NCBI RefSeq assembly: GCF_026240635.1
Contig: NZ_CP110848.1
Span: forward strand, 188,501 to 252,500
From: Trichothermofontia sichuanensis B231
GTDB lineage: Bacteria > Cyanobacteriota > Cyanobacteriia > B231
Reading direction: 5' to 3'
Length of the DNA: 64,000 bases
In this document: in pieces, positions 8,403-17,579 of the stretch
How the letters are laid out: the number at the start of each line of letters is the position of its first letter
Position numbering within the stretch: the stretch's first letter is position 1
Position numbers and translations under genes: made by a program
Notes under the pieces: model-generated
Database searches by the model: none
Told to the model about the DNA's origin: nothing
What the model saw: the letters and a program-made list of their open reading frames with translations, nothing else

Positions 8403-9506
8403 TTAAAAACCCATCGCGGTAGCGATCGCCTTAATGTCGGGGGCGATGCCTTGGCGCATAGGGTTCTGGCAGTGTTCGATCGCCGTCGTCGGGTCTTTTA
8501 GCCCATTCCCCGTTAAAACGCATACCACGCGTGCTCCCGTAGGTACCTGATCCTTGACCTTCAGTAAGCCCGCTACTGAGGCAGCACTGGCGGGTTCGCA
8601 GAAAACGCCTTCCTGGGAGGCTAGCAACCGATAGGCCGCGAGGATCTCTGCATCGGTCACACTTTCAAACCGACCTTGGCTGGCATCCCGTGCCGCGATC
8701 GCCTTGTCCCAACTGGCAGGATTGCCAATCCGGATTGCGGTCGCGATCGTCTCCGGCTGCTCGACCACCTTGCCCGTGACTAGGGGAGCGGCCCCGACTG
8801 CTTGGAAACCCATCATGCGGGGTAAGGTCTGGCAACGTCCGGCTTGGTGATATTGCGTAAAGCCCATCCAGTAAGCGGCAATATTACCCGCATTGCCGAC
8901 AGGGATACACAGCCAATCCGGGGCATCCCCCAAGACATCTACCACCTCAAAAGCTCCGGTCTTTTGCCCTTCCAAGCGGTAGGGGTTCACCGAGTTAACT
9001 AGGGTGACAGGGTAGTGGTCTGCGATCGCCCGCACCGCCTCTAGGGCCTGATCAAAATTGCCCTGGATCGCCAAGACTTGGGCACCATAGAGCAAGGCTT
9101 GGGCCAGTTTACCTGCGGCCACATACCCGTCAGGAATCACCACAAAGGCCCGCATCCCCGCCCGTGCCGCATACGCGGCTGCCGAAGCTGACGTATTTCC
9201 CGTACTGGCGCAGACTACCGCTTCTGCTCCGGCCTCTTTGGCCTTGGAGATCGCCATTGTCATCCCCCGATCCTTGAAGCTGCCAGTCGGGTTCAGGCCG
9301 TCGTATTTCACCCAAACCTGCACCTGACGTCCAATCTGGGCTGCGATCGCGGGCGCGGGAATCAGGGGCGTATTCCCCTCACGGAGGGTAATAACAGGCG
9401 TGGTCTCCGTCAGTGGCAGATAATCACGATAGGCCGTAATTAAACCGGGCCAACCAGCGGCAGACATAGCAGGGGGAGTAGATAGGACGGTCACAGATCT
9501 CGACAT
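8403..9506 (-). CDS. thrC: Threonine synthase
   Basis: This 367-residue PLP enzyme converts O-phospho-L-homoserine to threonine. The PLP lysine lies in [14 protein letters not shown] (about residues 75-88). The phosphate-binding Asn/Ser loop is [21 protein letters not shown] and the C-terminal Gly-rich turn is [12 protein letters not shown]. Length and motifs fit the short bacterial threonine synthases. The N-terminal dozen residues may be over-called, since METs at 1 and 14 are both possible starts. The gene is monocistronic in appearance; upstream and divergent lies ubiD. Confidence 0.95.
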   Translation of the reverse strand: MSRSVTVLSTPPAMSAAGWPGLITAYRDYLPLTETTPVITLREGNTPLIPAPAIAAQIGRQVQVWVKYDGLNPTGSFKDRGMTMAISKAKEAGAEAVVCASTGNTSASAAAYAARAGMRAFVVIPDGYVAAGKLAQALLYGAQVLAIQGNFDQALEAVRAIADHYPVTLVNSVNPYRLEGQKTGAFEVVDVLGDAPDWLCIPVGNAGNIAAYWMGFTQYHQAGRCQTLPRMMGFQAVGAAPLVTGKVVEQPETIATAIRIGNPASWDKAIAARDASQGRFESVTDAEILAAYRLLASQEGVFCEPASAASVAGLLKVKDQVPTGARVVCVLTGNGLKDPTTAIEHCQNPMRQGIAPDIKAIATAMGF

Positions 9507-9773
9507 GCCAAGAGTAGAGAACTTCCATTGTAGGGGATAACTGTCAGTGAATTATCAGTCTCGGATAGACGGTGCTTGTGATAGATAGCAATTTGGTGAT
9601 TGATAGCTTGGCCATTGATATTGACAGCCGATCTGCCCTGCGATCGTCTGACCACAGAAGGCCGATCGATTCTGCTGAGCACTGGGTTGATCATTCGGCA
9701 TCGCCAGCTGGCACCGCAAGCCGGTATCGCAAGCCGGCATAATAGACAGTGGGTACTTAATAAACCTTTACCT

Positions 9774-11291
9774 ATGGCCAGAGATCTGCGGGGATTCATT
9801 CAACTGCTTGAGCAAAGGGGGCAACTGCGGCGCATTACCGCTCCTGTCAGTCCTGACCTAGAGATTGCTGAAATTGCTAACCGCGTTCTTGCCGGCGGCG
9901 GGCCAGCTCTGCTCTTTGAAAATGTTCAGGGATCCGCTTATCCTGTTGCCATTAACCTCTTGGGGACTGTCGAGCGTATCTGCTGGGCGATGAACCGGGA
10001 ACACCCCCTGGAATTGGAAGCCCTGGGACAAAAGTTGGCGATGTTGCAGCAGCTGAAACCGCCGAAGCAACTGGCCCAGGCAATCAACTTTGGTAAGGTT
10101 CTCTTCGATGTTCTCAAGGCTAAACCGGGACGCGATCGCCTACCGGCCTGTCAGCAAGTGGTCATTCAAGGGGACGACCTGGACCTGAACCAGATCCCCA
10201 TGATCCGGCCCTATCCCGGTGATGCAGGTAAAATCATTACCTTGGGCCTGGTGATTACCAAGGACTGCGAAACCGGCACTCCCAATGTTGGGGTTTACCG
10301 CCTACAACTGCAATCGAAAACCACGATGACGGTCCACTGGCTGTCGGTGCGGGGCGGGGCACGGCATTTGCGCAAAGCAGCAGAACGGGGCCAGAAGTTA
10401 GAAGTGGCGATCGCCCTAGGGGTTGATCCCCTGATTCTGATGGCTGCTGCCACTCCGATTCCCGTTGATCTGTCCGAATGGCTGTTTGCCGGTCTGTATG
10501 GCGGTTCCGGGGTCACCTTGGCCAAGTGTAAAACGGTTGATTTGGAAGTGCCCGCCGATTCCGAATTTGTCCTGGAAGGAACGATCACCCCCGGTGAAGT
10601 GCTGCCCGACGGTCCCTTTGGCGATCACATGGGTTATTACGGCGGCGTTGAAGATTCGCCCCTGATCCGCTTCCACTGCCTCACCCACCGCCAACAGCCG
10701 ATTTATCTGACTACCTTTAGTGGCCGTCCGCCCAAGGAAGAGGCGATGATGGCGATCGCCCTCAACCGCATTTACACGCCGATTCTGCGGCAACAGGTGC
10801 CGGAAATTGTGGACTTCTTCCTACCGATGGAAGCCCTGAGCTATAAGGCTGCCGTGATCGCGATCGACAAGGCCTATCCCGGTCAAGCCCGTCGCGCCGC
10901 CCTGGCCTTCTGGAGCGCCCTGCCCCAGTTTACCTACACCAAATTCGTCATTGTCGTCGATAAGGACATTAATATCCGTGATCCGCGTCAGGTGGTCTGG
11001 GCCATGACTTCCAAAGTCGATCCCGTGCGCGATGTTTTCATTCTGCCCCACACCCCCTTTGACACCCTCGACTTCGCGAGCGAACGCATTGGCCTCGGCG
11101 GTCGCATGGGCATTGATGCAACGACCAAAATTCCCCCTGAAACGGACCACCCCTGGGGTGAACCCCTGGTCTCTGATCCGGCAATGGCGGCCCAGGTCGA
11201 TCGCCGTTGGGCTGAATATGGCCTTGCTGATTTACAACTGGGAGAGGTCGATCCCAACTTGTTTGGCTATGAGATGCCCCGTAGGCAGTAA
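9774..11291 (+). CDS. ubiD: UbiD family prenylated-FMN decarboxylase
   Basis: I start it at the ATG at 9774 (MARDLRGFIQLLEQRGQLRR), the conserved N-terminus of UbiD proteins. The frame is open back to 9600 but that part is not family-like. The 505-residue product has the UbiD signature region DGPFGDHMGYYGG and the conserved IALGVDPLILMAAATPIP. UbiD uses prenylated FMN, made by UbiX, to decarboxylate aromatic acids. In cyanobacteria the UbiD homologue is thought to act on 4-hydroxy-3-polyprenylbenzoate in plastoquinone synthesis. It is convergent with ndbB (4 bp between stops), another quinone enzyme. Confidence 0.9.
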   Translation: MARDLRGFIQLLEQRGQLRRITAPVSPDLEIAEIANRVLAGGGPALLFENVQGSAYPVAINLLGTVERICWAMNREHPLELEALGQKLAMLQQLKPPKQLAQAINFGKVLFDVLKAKPGRDRLPACQQVVIQGDDLDLNQIPMIRPYPGDAGKIITLGLVITKDCETGTPNVGVYRLQLQSKTTMTVHWLSVRGGARHLRKAAERGQKLEVAIALGVDPLILMAAATPIPVDLSEWLFAGLYGGSGVTLAKCKTVDLEVPADSEFVLEGTITPGEVLPDGPFGDHMGYYGGVEDSPLIRFHCLTHRQQPIYLTTFSGRPPKEEAMMAIALNRIYTPILRQQVPEIVDFFLPMEALSYKAAVIAIDKAYPGQARRAALAFWSALPQFTYTKFVIVVDKDINIRDPRQVVWAMTSKVDPVRDVFILPHTPFDTLDFASERIGLGGRMGIDATTKIPPETDHPWGEPLVSDPAMAAQVDRRWAEYGLADLQLGEVDPNLFGYEMPRRQ

Positions 11292-11295
11292 ACCC

Positions 11296-12498
11296 CTATC
11301 GCGATAAACTCAGTAGCCAATCCGCGAGGGGACGGGTGATCCAGTTAAAGCCCACCCGCAGTTGATGTTGCCGACTGGGTAGGCGGTAGAGATAGGCCAA
11401 CCGTCGCAGGAGTAGGGCTGGCAGGCCGTCGAGTTTGAGTCCTAAGCCGGTGAGGGTGGCATTGTCAATTCCCAGGGTGAGCATTTCCCCCAGGGGGTGA
11501 TAACGGAAGGGGAGCAGGGGACGCTGGGTCAGATCGGCCCACAGGTTCCAGGCAGCGTAGTCGGCCTGCTGGATAGCAACCTGGGCTGTGCTGGGAACCG
11601 TCTGCCCCGCCGCATCATGCACAGCCGCTAAATCCCCTAGGGCCAGGATTTCGGGATGATCAACGACTTGCAGGGTTGGGTGGGTGACAATTTGGCCGTT
11701 GGCGTTGGTTTTCAGGGAGAGTTTCTGAACGACCGTCGGCACACGGGTACCCACCGTCCACAAGACCAGATCGACGGGTAGGGTATCGGTCGTATTCTTG
11801 TAGTTTAGGGAAATGTCATGGGGACCGATCGCCGCCACACTGGTTTCCAAATCTAGCCAGACTTGACGCTCACTCAGGGCACGCAGGGCCGCCTCCCGGT
11901 TAAAGGCCGGTGACGATCGCAGCACATGTTCACCTTTCTCAACCAGCCGCAAGCGACCGCGATCGCCCAGACGATCAGCCAACTTACAGGCCAATTCAAC
12001 CCCACTGTAGCCCGCCCCAACAATGGCTACACGAATACTGTCCTGCTCCCCGGCCTCCAACACCCGTAGCCGTTCCTCCAGTCGATAGGCATCGGCGAGC
12101 GTCCGAAACGGCAATGCATACTCGCTTGCGCCAGGGACACCCGTTAGCGGTGTTTCTCCCCCCAGCGCCAAGACCAGACGATCGTAGGAGAGGGTCAATC
12201 CCGATTGCAGGTTGACCTGTTGCGTGTCAAGGTTGATTGTCGTCACCGTGTCTTGCTGGAAATGGACTCCCGTCCCGGCCAACAATTCACTGAAGGGAGG
12301 AGCAATCTCCCAGGTTTCCAACTCCCCCGTCATTAACTCATAGAGTAGGGGTAGGAACACAAAGCGATCGTGCTGATCGACCAGGACAATATCAGGCTTG
12401 CCAGTTTCGGTCCAGGGGAATTGGCTGAGCCGCAAAGCCGTATAGAGGCCCGCGAAGCCACCACCCAGGATACAAATGCGGATTGGTTGTTGGGACAT
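11296..12498 (-). CDS. ndbB: NAD(P)H-quinone oxidoreductase type II, NdbB-like
   Basis: The start chosen is the ATG at 12498 (MSQQPIRICILGGGFAGLYTALRL); a GTG lies two codons upstream. The 400-residue protein has two Rossmann motifs, GGGFAGLYTALRL for FAD and VAIVGAGYSGVELACKL for NAD(P)H, and ends with the amphipathic segment typical of membrane-attached NDH-2 enzymes (RLAYLYRLPSRQHQLRVGFNWITRPL). That C-terminus closely matches what I recall of Synechocystis Slr1743 (NdbB), reported as the demethylphylloquinone reductase of vitamin K1 synthesis. A role in phylloquinone rather than bulk respiration is therefore likely. A thioesterase gene lies about 100 bp upstream on the same strand. Confidence 0.8.
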   Translation of the reverse strand: MSQQPIRICILGGGFAGLYTALRLSQFPWTETGKPDIVLVDQHDRFVFLPLLYELMTGELETWEIAPPFSELLAGTGVHFQQDTVTTINLDTQQVNLQSGLTLSYDRLVLALGGETPLTGVPGASEYALPFRTLADAYRLEERLRVLEAGEQDSIRVAIVGAGYSGVELACKLADRLGDRGRLRLVEKGEHVLRSSPAFNREAALRALSERQVWLDLETSVAAIGPHDISLNYKNTTDTLPVDLVLWTVGTRVPTVVQKLSLKTNANGQIVTHPTLQVVDHPEILALGDLAAVHDAAGQTVPSTAQVAIQQADYAAWNLWADLTQRPLLPFRYHPLGEMLTLGIDNATLTGLGLKLDGLPALLLRRLAYLYRLPSRQHQLRVGFNWITRPLADWLLSLSR

Positions 12499-12600
12499 GT
12501 TCACACGCGCCTAGGGAGCCACTTCCCCAAGCTTAGCGAAAGTTGACAACTTTCTCAGAGACCTGTTCCTTGAACTAATGCCCCCTACCACTGCGTCTGC

Positions 12601-13125
12601 TCAGGGGCGACGATGGAGACGGGCGATTTTGGTCAGGGCATCCTCAACGTTGGGGGGGAGTCGTCGCAGAATTTTGCCCCGCTCGCGATCAACCGCCACC
12701 AGCGTTACCCTAGCCGTCACATAGGTAATGGGAACAGCGTCTGCTGCCGCTGGCGGCGGTGATTGAATGCGGTAATCCCAGTGAATACGAACCCCCTCGA
12801 TGTCGTTAATGCGGGTTTGGACGATCGCCATCTCACCCATCAGCAGCGATCGGTGATACCGGATGCCCACCTCCACCACTGGCAGGTCACAGCCCATCGC
12901 CACCAAATCACTAAACTCCACCCCAATTGAGCGTAGGCACTCCACACGGGCCTCCTCCATCCAGGTCAGGTAGGAACCATGCCAAACAATACCGCCATAG
13001 TCGGTGTGGTGGGGATTCACCCGTACCGGATATTCAAACCAGCTTTCATCCACCGTGGCAAAAGCATGGGGTTGAATGGCGCGATCGGGAATGAGATCAG
13101 GAGAGGGTAAATGAGGATCAGACAC
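12601..13125 (-). CDS. Hotdog-fold acyl-CoA thioesterase (4HBT/YbgC-like)
   Basis: This 174-residue protein starts with GTG (MSDPHLPSP). The hotdog core carries the 4HBT motif RVNPHHTDYGGIVWHGSYLTWMEEAR, where the Asp (TDYGG) is the catalytic-type residue and the following WHGSYLTWMEEAR is the central helix. Substrates of the family are 4-hydroxybenzoyl-CoA, acyl-CoAs or 1,4-dihydroxy-2-naphthoyl-CoA. It is longer than the characterised cyanobacterial DHNA-CoA hydrolase, and both ends are extended. The spacing to ndbB on the same strand (about 100 bp) allows an operon, which makes a role in phylloquinone synthesis attractive but unproved. Confidence 0.85.
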   Translation of the reverse strand: MSDPHLPSPDLIPDRAIQPHAFATVDESWFEYPVRVNPHHTDYGGIVWHGSYLTWMEEARVECLRSIGVEFSDLVAMGCDLPVVEVGIRYHRSLLMGEMAIVQTRINDIEGVRIHWDYRIQSPPPAAADAVPITYVTARVTLVAVDRERGKILRRLPPNVEDALTKIARLHRRP

Positions 13126-13234
13126 TTTACAATTTGTTCCAAAACACTACATCTCTTCAAATACTGGATTCAGGGTGCCAGCGTATCCTGAATATAGGTA
13201 AAGAAACTTAGAACGCAAAGGCGAGAACAGCCGC

Positions 13235-14068
13235 ATGATTAACAAGATTTTAATCACAGTTGCCGGTACAGGGCTGTGTGAAGAGATGCTTAATATGCTG
13301 ATCGAACTTCCCAGTTTTCAGCAAGCCTCCGTGACAGTCCTGCATGTCGTTCCTCCCCAGTTTGGTGCGCGGGGAATGGCTGAGCGTTTGGAAGAAGGCG
13401 GGAAAATCCTAGCAAAGGCCGTGGAAACCCTCAAGGTAGACCCCAGCAAGATTAACCCCCGTCTTATGCAGGGTGACCCGAAAATGGTCGTGTTAGAAGT
13501 GGCCGACGAAGAAGACGCCGATTTGATTATTATGGGGTCCCGTGCGCTGGGTCGGTTGCAGTCAATTTTGCAAAACTCAGTGAGTCAGTATGTTTTCCAA
13601 CTGACCTCCCGCCCCATGCTCCTGGTTAAGGACGACATCTACGTGAAGCGGCTCAACCGTGCCCTCGTGGCCGTGGATGGTTCCCCAGCAGCTACCCAGT
13701 CTTTGAAATATGCGCTCTCCTGGCTGCGGGACATCAAGGGTGCCCAGTTGTCCCTGCTCCATGTCAATCCTCCCAGTACGGTGACTAGCCCAGACGCCGA
13801 TCCGGTATTGACCGCTGCCGCCGCTGAAGCTAAGAAGGCTGGGCTGGAACCCCGAACCTTACTGGCCTCTGGGCGGGCTGGGGAAGTGATCTGTCAAACG
13901 GCAGAGGAACTCAACGCCGATCTCCTGGTACTGGGGTCCCCCGATCGCCGACCCTCGATCGCCAAGAGCCTACCCGACCTCGATCGTCTCTTAGGCGACT
14001 CCCTCTCCGACTACGTTCGCGTTCACGCTAACTGTCCAGTGCTCTTGGTCCGTGGCACCAAGAGCTAA
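13235..14068 (+). CDS. Universal stress protein, two UspA domains in tandem
   Basis: The 277-residue protein contains two UspA folds, about 1-135 and 137-275. The first has KILITVAGTGLCEEML ... LHVV ... DADLIIMGSRALGRLQSILQNSVSQYV, whose Gly-rich loop suits nucleotide binding. The second has RALVAVDGSPAATQSLKYAL ... LHVNPP ... ADLLVLGSPDRRPSIAKSLPDLDRLLGDSLSDYV, with an inserted stretch between the loop glycine and the GDS motif. Each ends in a PMLLV/PVLLV strand. Such proteins bind ATP or AMP and act in stress survival; the specific role cannot be read here. Apparently monocistronic. Confidence 0.93.
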   Translation: MINKILITVAGTGLCEEMLNMLIELPSFQQASVTVLHVVPPQFGARGMAERLEEGGKILAKAVETLKVDPSKINPRLMQGDPKMVVLEVADEEDADLIIMGSRALGRLQSILQNSVSQYVFQLTSRPMLLVKDDIYVKRLNRALVAVDGSPAATQSLKYALSWLRDIKGAQLSLLHVNPPSTVTSPDADPVLTAAAAEAKKAGLEPRTLLASGRAGEVICQTAEELNADLLVLGSPDRRPSIAKSLPDLDRLLGDSLSDYVRVHANCPVLLVRGTKS

Positions 14069-14149
14069 TCCCCTGTGCCCTCTGTGTCTCTGTGGTTTAG
14101 GTCACCACTCAGACACGGAGCACACCAAGGAATGTCAGCACTGAGGCTT

Positions 14150-14605
14150 TCACGCTAAACTTTTGACAATTTTCAGGGACTCATCAATATGCCCCTGGAA
14201 GTTAAGCTGCGAGTTAAAGATGTGGCGGACAATGCCATTCTTATCAATCACATAGGTCACCCGACCAGGCAGCAACCCCAGGGTCGCAGGTACCCCAAAC
14301 GCTTTCCGCGCCTGATTATGGGTATCACTCAGGAGCGTAAAGGGCAGTTGGTAGCGATCGGCGAACTTGCGGTGCGAAGCCACATCATCACTGCTCACGC
14401 CAATCACCTCAGCCCCCGCCTCCTGAAAAACACTATAGCTGTCGCGAAAACCACAGGCTTCCTTCGTACAACCCGGCGTATCATCCTTGGGGTAAAAGTA
14501 TAACACCACCGTCTTTTTCCCCTGGAAATCCTTGAGACTGACCGGCTGTCCCGACGCATCGGGCAACGTGATATCCGGAGCCTTGTCGCCAACCGCGATC
14601 GCCAT
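14150..14605 (-). CDS. bcp: Peroxiredoxin of the BCP/PrxQ class
   Basis: This 151-residue thiol peroxidase reduces H2O2 and organic hydroperoxides using thioredoxin. The peroxidatic and resolving cysteines are five residues apart in YPKDDTPGCTKEACGFRDS, the hallmark of the PrxQ type with an intramolecular disulfide in one helix. The conserved GVSSDDVASHRKFADRYQLPFTLLSD follows. There is no signal peptide, so it acts in the cytosol. A GGATGGAG ribosome-binding site precedes the ATG. A repeat element separates it from hemC. Confidence 0.95.
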   Translation of the reverse strand: MAIAVGDKAPDITLPDASGQPVSLKDFQGKKTVVLYFYPKDDTPGCTKEACGFRDSYSVFQEAGAEVIGVSSDDVASHRKFADRYQLPFTLLSDTHNQARKAFGVPATLGLLPGRVTYVIDKNGIVRHIFNSQLNFQGHIDESLKIVKSLA

Positions 14606-14723
14606 TGTTCTCCATCCTTTCGACTAAATGTTGCGATATGTTACGATCTTAGCAAGCTTAGCAAGGGATATCCCGACTTTCAGTTGAACAGCCACTGAAC
14701 CGCAAACAGCAGCACTGTGGTCC

Positions 14724-14999
14724 TACAGTCTTTACCTCAATCATCAAGTACAGTTTTATCTGGCTAGAATGGGGGCCGCCCACGGGTGTGGCTCTCACCC
14801 CGTGAGAAAAGGGGGTGGGAGAAAAGGGCTGCCGCTCGGATCCCAATCCAAACCTTATAGATAGTCGTTGCAATTTAGATTCAAACAGCGCCCTCACCCC
14901 CAGCCCCTCTCCCAGCGCGGGAGAGGGGAGTGAAAAACTGTATCGTTCTTATTGGGATTGACCATAATGGTGTACTGCGTCAATTAGGTAAAGGCTGTA
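14724..14999 (+). mobile_element. Family A repeat element with nested family B (copy A1)
   Basis: The left end is TACAGTCTTTACCT and the right end AGGTAAAGGCTGTA, terminal inverted repeats with one mismatch. The interior shares TCAATCATCAAGTACAGTTT and the GC-rich CCCTCACCCC stretches with other A copies. The copy is longer than the 225-bp type because a family B unit (14856-14967) is inserted at the TTA after CCAATCCAAACC. It has no coding capacity, which suggests a non-autonomous element. It lies between bcp and hemC and downstream of hemC. Confidence 0.8.
14856..14967 (+). mobile_element. Family B repeat element (copy B1), nested in A1
   Basis: It begins TATAGATAGTCGTTGCAATTTAG and ends GGATTGACCATAA. 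The core hairpin CCCTCTCCC-AGCGC-GGGAGAGGG is followed by AGTGAAAAACTGTATCGTTCTTA, shared with the other five B copies. TA lies on both sides, consistent with a TA target duplication. Confidence 0.7.
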
Positions 15000-15061
15000 T
15001 TTTCTTGTGGTAGGGGCAGACGGTACCCTCATTCCCCCGACGATTCCTAGGTCATTGCGGG

Positions 15062-16030
15062 TTAGTGGGTCGTCCGACTAGCGGCAATAATGGCATCCAG
15101 AATGGCTTGGGCACCCTGACGACGCAAGCGTTGGCCTAACTCGATGCCGATCGCCTCTGGTTCCGTCGCCGCCCCCGTCACACTGTCCTTCACCCATTGT
15201 TGACCATCAATGCTGGCTACCAGACCCGTGAGGGTGAGTATCCCATCATTGATGCTGGTATAAACCCCGATCGGCACCTGACAGCCCCCTTCCAACTCCC
15301 GCAGGAAGGCCCGTTCTGCTAGACAGGCTTGGGTCGTGGGAAGATGCTCAATGACCTTCAGCAGGCTAAGAATGTCGGAATCATTGGCCCGGCATTCAAT
15401 CCCTAGGGCACCTTGACCAACGGCATGGAGGGAAATTTCCGGTGGTAGGGTTTGGTGAATGCGATCGTGCCAGCCCATCCGTTTCATCCCAGAAGTCGCA
15501 AGGATCAGGGCATCGTACTCACCGGCATCTAACTTAGCAAGGCGAGTATTCAAATTGCCGCGAATATCTTTAAACGCCAATTTGGGAAAATGGTGGCGCA
15601 ACTGGGCCAAACGGCGCAGGGATGAGGTGCCCACCACGGCCCCATCGGGCAGGGTTTCCAGCCGATAATTTTGATACTTTTCATGGACAACTAGCGCATC
15701 CGAGGGATCTTCCCGTTCCGTAATACACCCCAGGATCAAACCCTCAGCTAATTTAGTTTGGACATCCTTGAGGGAATGCACAGCAAAATCGGTTTCACCG
15801 TCTAAAATGCCCTGCTCTAATTCCTTCGTGAATAGCCCCTTATCGCCAATTTTTGACAGGGCCACATCCAGGATTTTATCTCCCTTTGTGCTGACTTCCT
15901 GAACCTCAAACTGTCGCTCTGGAAAATGCGTTTGGAGTTGGTCCTTCACCCAATAGGTTTGAATCAAGGCCAATTGGCTTTTCCGTGAGCCAATACGAAC
16001 CGTTCGGGCGGGACTAGCAACAGTAGACAT
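15062..16030 (-). CDS. hemC: Porphobilinogen deaminase (hydroxymethylbilane synthase)
   Basis: The start is set at the ATG at 16030 ([28 protein letters not shown]). The frame is open 16 codons upstream, but that extension is not family-like. The 322-residue enzyme joins four porphobilinogen units in haem, chlorophyll and bilin synthesis. Visible motifs are the N-terminal [10 protein letters not shown], the substrate-binding TKGDKILD and VHSLKDVQT with its catalytic Asp region, and [13 protein letters not shown]. The dipyrromethane-attachment Cys lies in [13 protein letters not shown] (about residue 245). Usual bacterial length. Confidence 0.96.
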   Translation of the reverse strand: MSTVASPARTVRIGSRKSQLALIQTYWVKDQLQTHFPERQFEVQEVSTKGDKILDVALSKIGDKGLFTKELEQGILDGETDFAVHSLKDVQTKLAEGLILGCITEREDPSDALVVHEKYQNYRLETLPDGAVVGTSSLRRLAQLRHHFPKLAFKDIRGNLNTRLAKLDAGEYDALILATSGMKRMGWHDRIHQTLPPEISLHAVGQGALGIECRANDSDILSLLKVIEHLPTTQACLAERAFLRELEGGCQVPIGVYTSINDGILTLTGLVASIDGQQWVKDSVTGAATEPEAIGIELGQRLRRQGAQAILDAIIAASRTTH

Positions 16031-16285
16031 GCTTTCTTGGTAGCTTTTTCTAGAACAAATGAACGCAGACAGCAACAACCCGGAGGTGGTGCAGCGGGCA
16101 ACACTGACACGGTACCCTTAACTTGTGAAAGGGCCTTGCTAAAGAGCAACGTAAATCCCAAGTTTACACTCTATCGCAGGGCTTGACCCTTTCTGCGGCG
16201 CGGCGATCGGAGTTCATAAATCTTGACATCTTGCAGGCCGTTGACGGAGAACCCAGGGACAGGCCAGTGACCTATCCCACGGGAC

Positions 16286-17206
16286 CTATCCCACGGTCTG
16301 ATGGGACTGAAGTTTTTGCCAGACCGATCGCGTCGAAACCATGTGGCGATCCAGACCCAGTTGGTGTGGCTCTAACCCCAGGGCAAGGCACACCAGTTGC
16401 GGCAGATGCAGAACCGGCAGATTTAACTTTTCGCCAATCGCGGCAGCAATTTCCGGTTGGCGCGAGTCTAGTTGCAGATGACAGAGAGGGCAAGGGGTAA
16501 CCAGACAGTCTGCCCCCGCCGCGATCGCCGCCTGAATATGTTGACCGGCCATCCTAAATGATTCGATCGTGGCATAGCTGGAAATCGGCCAGCCACAGCA
16601 CTGGGTACGTCCGCGGTAGTAAACCGGTGTCGCCCCCAGAGCGCTAAAGACTCGCTCCAGCGACGCCGGTTGCAGGGGGTCATCGTAGGGTAATTGGTCC
16701 TGTGCCCGTAGCAGGTAGCAGCCATAGAAGGCCGCACACTTGAGTCCAGAGAGCCTCCGGGTAACCCGTTGGGCCAATCGCTCAAGGCCATAATCCCCCA
16801 CCAAGGCCCACAGGAGATGCTTCACCTCCGTGCAACCGCGATAGGGGGAACAGCCTTCCTTTTGCAGAAAACCATTGACCTGCTCGATGTAGTTTGGATC
16901 AGTTTGTTGAAACCGCTTGAGCCGTTCATCCACATGGCCGATCACCCCCTGGCACGTACTGCAATGGGTCAGCAAGGGCAGATTCAGTTCCTCTGCCAGG
17001 GCCAGATTGCGAGCGTTGACGGTATCCTCCAGCAGAGTTGATTCTTCCTTGAAGGTGCCAGAACCGCAGCAAGCCGCTTGTTTCAATTCCACCAGTTCAA
17101 TCTGGAGGGCGTCGGCGAGGGCTTGGGTGGATTGGTAAAGTTCGCGGCAGGCTCCCTGGGCAACACAACCGGGGAAATAGGCATAACGGAGGGGAGCGGC
17201 AGTCAT
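16286..17206 (-). CDS. HdrB-like protein with two CCG domains
   Basis: This 306-residue cysteine-rich protein resembles subunit B of heterodisulfide reductase. Both CCG modules are complete. The first has GCVAQGAC ... [14 protein letters not shown] ... [11 protein letters not shown]. The second has [11 protein letters not shown] ... [12 protein letters not shown] ... [13 protein letters not shown]. In characterised HdrB these cysteines hold non-cubane iron-sulfur clusters. Cyanobacterial homologues (for example Synechocystis Slr0201) have been linked to the type-E succinate dehydrogenase, in which an HdrB-like subunit replaces the usual membrane anchor. No sdhA or sdhB lies in this window, so the role is inferred. 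There is no signal peptide or membrane span. Confidence 0.87.
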   Translation of the reverse strand: MTAAPLRYAYFPGCVAQGACRELYQSTQALADALQIELVELKQAACCGSGTFKEESTLLEDTVNARNLALAEELNLPLLTHCSTCQGVIGHVDERLKRFQQTDPNYIEQVNGFLQKEGCSPYRGCTEVKHLLWALVGDYGLERLAQRVTRRLSGLKCAAFYGCYLLRAQDQLPYDDPLQPASLERVFSALGATPVYYRGRTQCCGWPISSYATIESFRMAGQHIQAAIAAGADCLVTPCPLCHLQLDSRQPEIAAAIGEKLNLPVLHLPQLVCLALGLEPHQLGLDRHMVSTRSVWQKLQSHQTVG

Positions 17207-17426
17207 AGGTAGGTCAAGGTTATGCGATCGAGTCCGGCTAACAGTCTAACCCAGTTACCTAGCCTTAAGAATTCCTCCAGATTTCCGCCTATCTTACCAA
17301 CGCCTTGATTAAGGCGTTACCCCTGGTTCCCTAACAAATCTTTTCCCCTCACGTGAGGCGTGAGGTCAGCAGGAAGAAAGGCCATCTTCTCCTGGTTGGC
17401 TGATCAATACTTTGCCCCTCATCCCT
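17207..17426. other. Intergenic sequence between hdrB-like gene and gcvT, left part
   Basis: The whole gap from 17207 to 17912 holds no gene. This first part is the promoter side of the HdrB-like gene and otherwise shows nothing I can name. The rest is occupied by elements C1 and B2 and an A remnant, listed separately. Confidence 0.5.
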
Positions 17427-17554
17427 AAATCCCTGGCTCTCCTGAGTTTATGGTGGGGGCGCGTAGCGCCCCCACCATAAACTCAACGTTTCCGATCGTT
17501 TATTTGTAGTTGCTGATACTGTTTACCCCAAAATCCCAGAAGAGCCAAATCCCT
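17427..17554 (+). mobile_element. Family C MITE-like element (copy C1) with 8-bp target duplication
   Basis: The element itself is 17435-17546, exactly 112 bp. It starts GGCTCTCCTGAG and ends CCCAGAAGAGCC, imperfect terminal inverted repeats. It is flanked on both sides by the same 8 bp, AAATCCCT (17427-17434 and 17547-17554), a clean target-site duplication. Inside lies a 41-bp palindrome with a 19-bp perfect stem (arm GCGCCCCCACCATAAACTC) and a GTA loop. It has no coding capacity. It differs from C2 at one base only. The 8-bp duplication and GGCTCTT-type ends recall ISL3-family transposition, an inference only. Confidence 0.92.
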
Positions 17555-17579
17555 TCTCCCACAAGGGGCGAAGGGACTT

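Noticed and set aside
14658-14897. 79-residue frame over element A1
   Set aside because: It lies inside the repeat element and its translation repeats in other copies only as element sequence.
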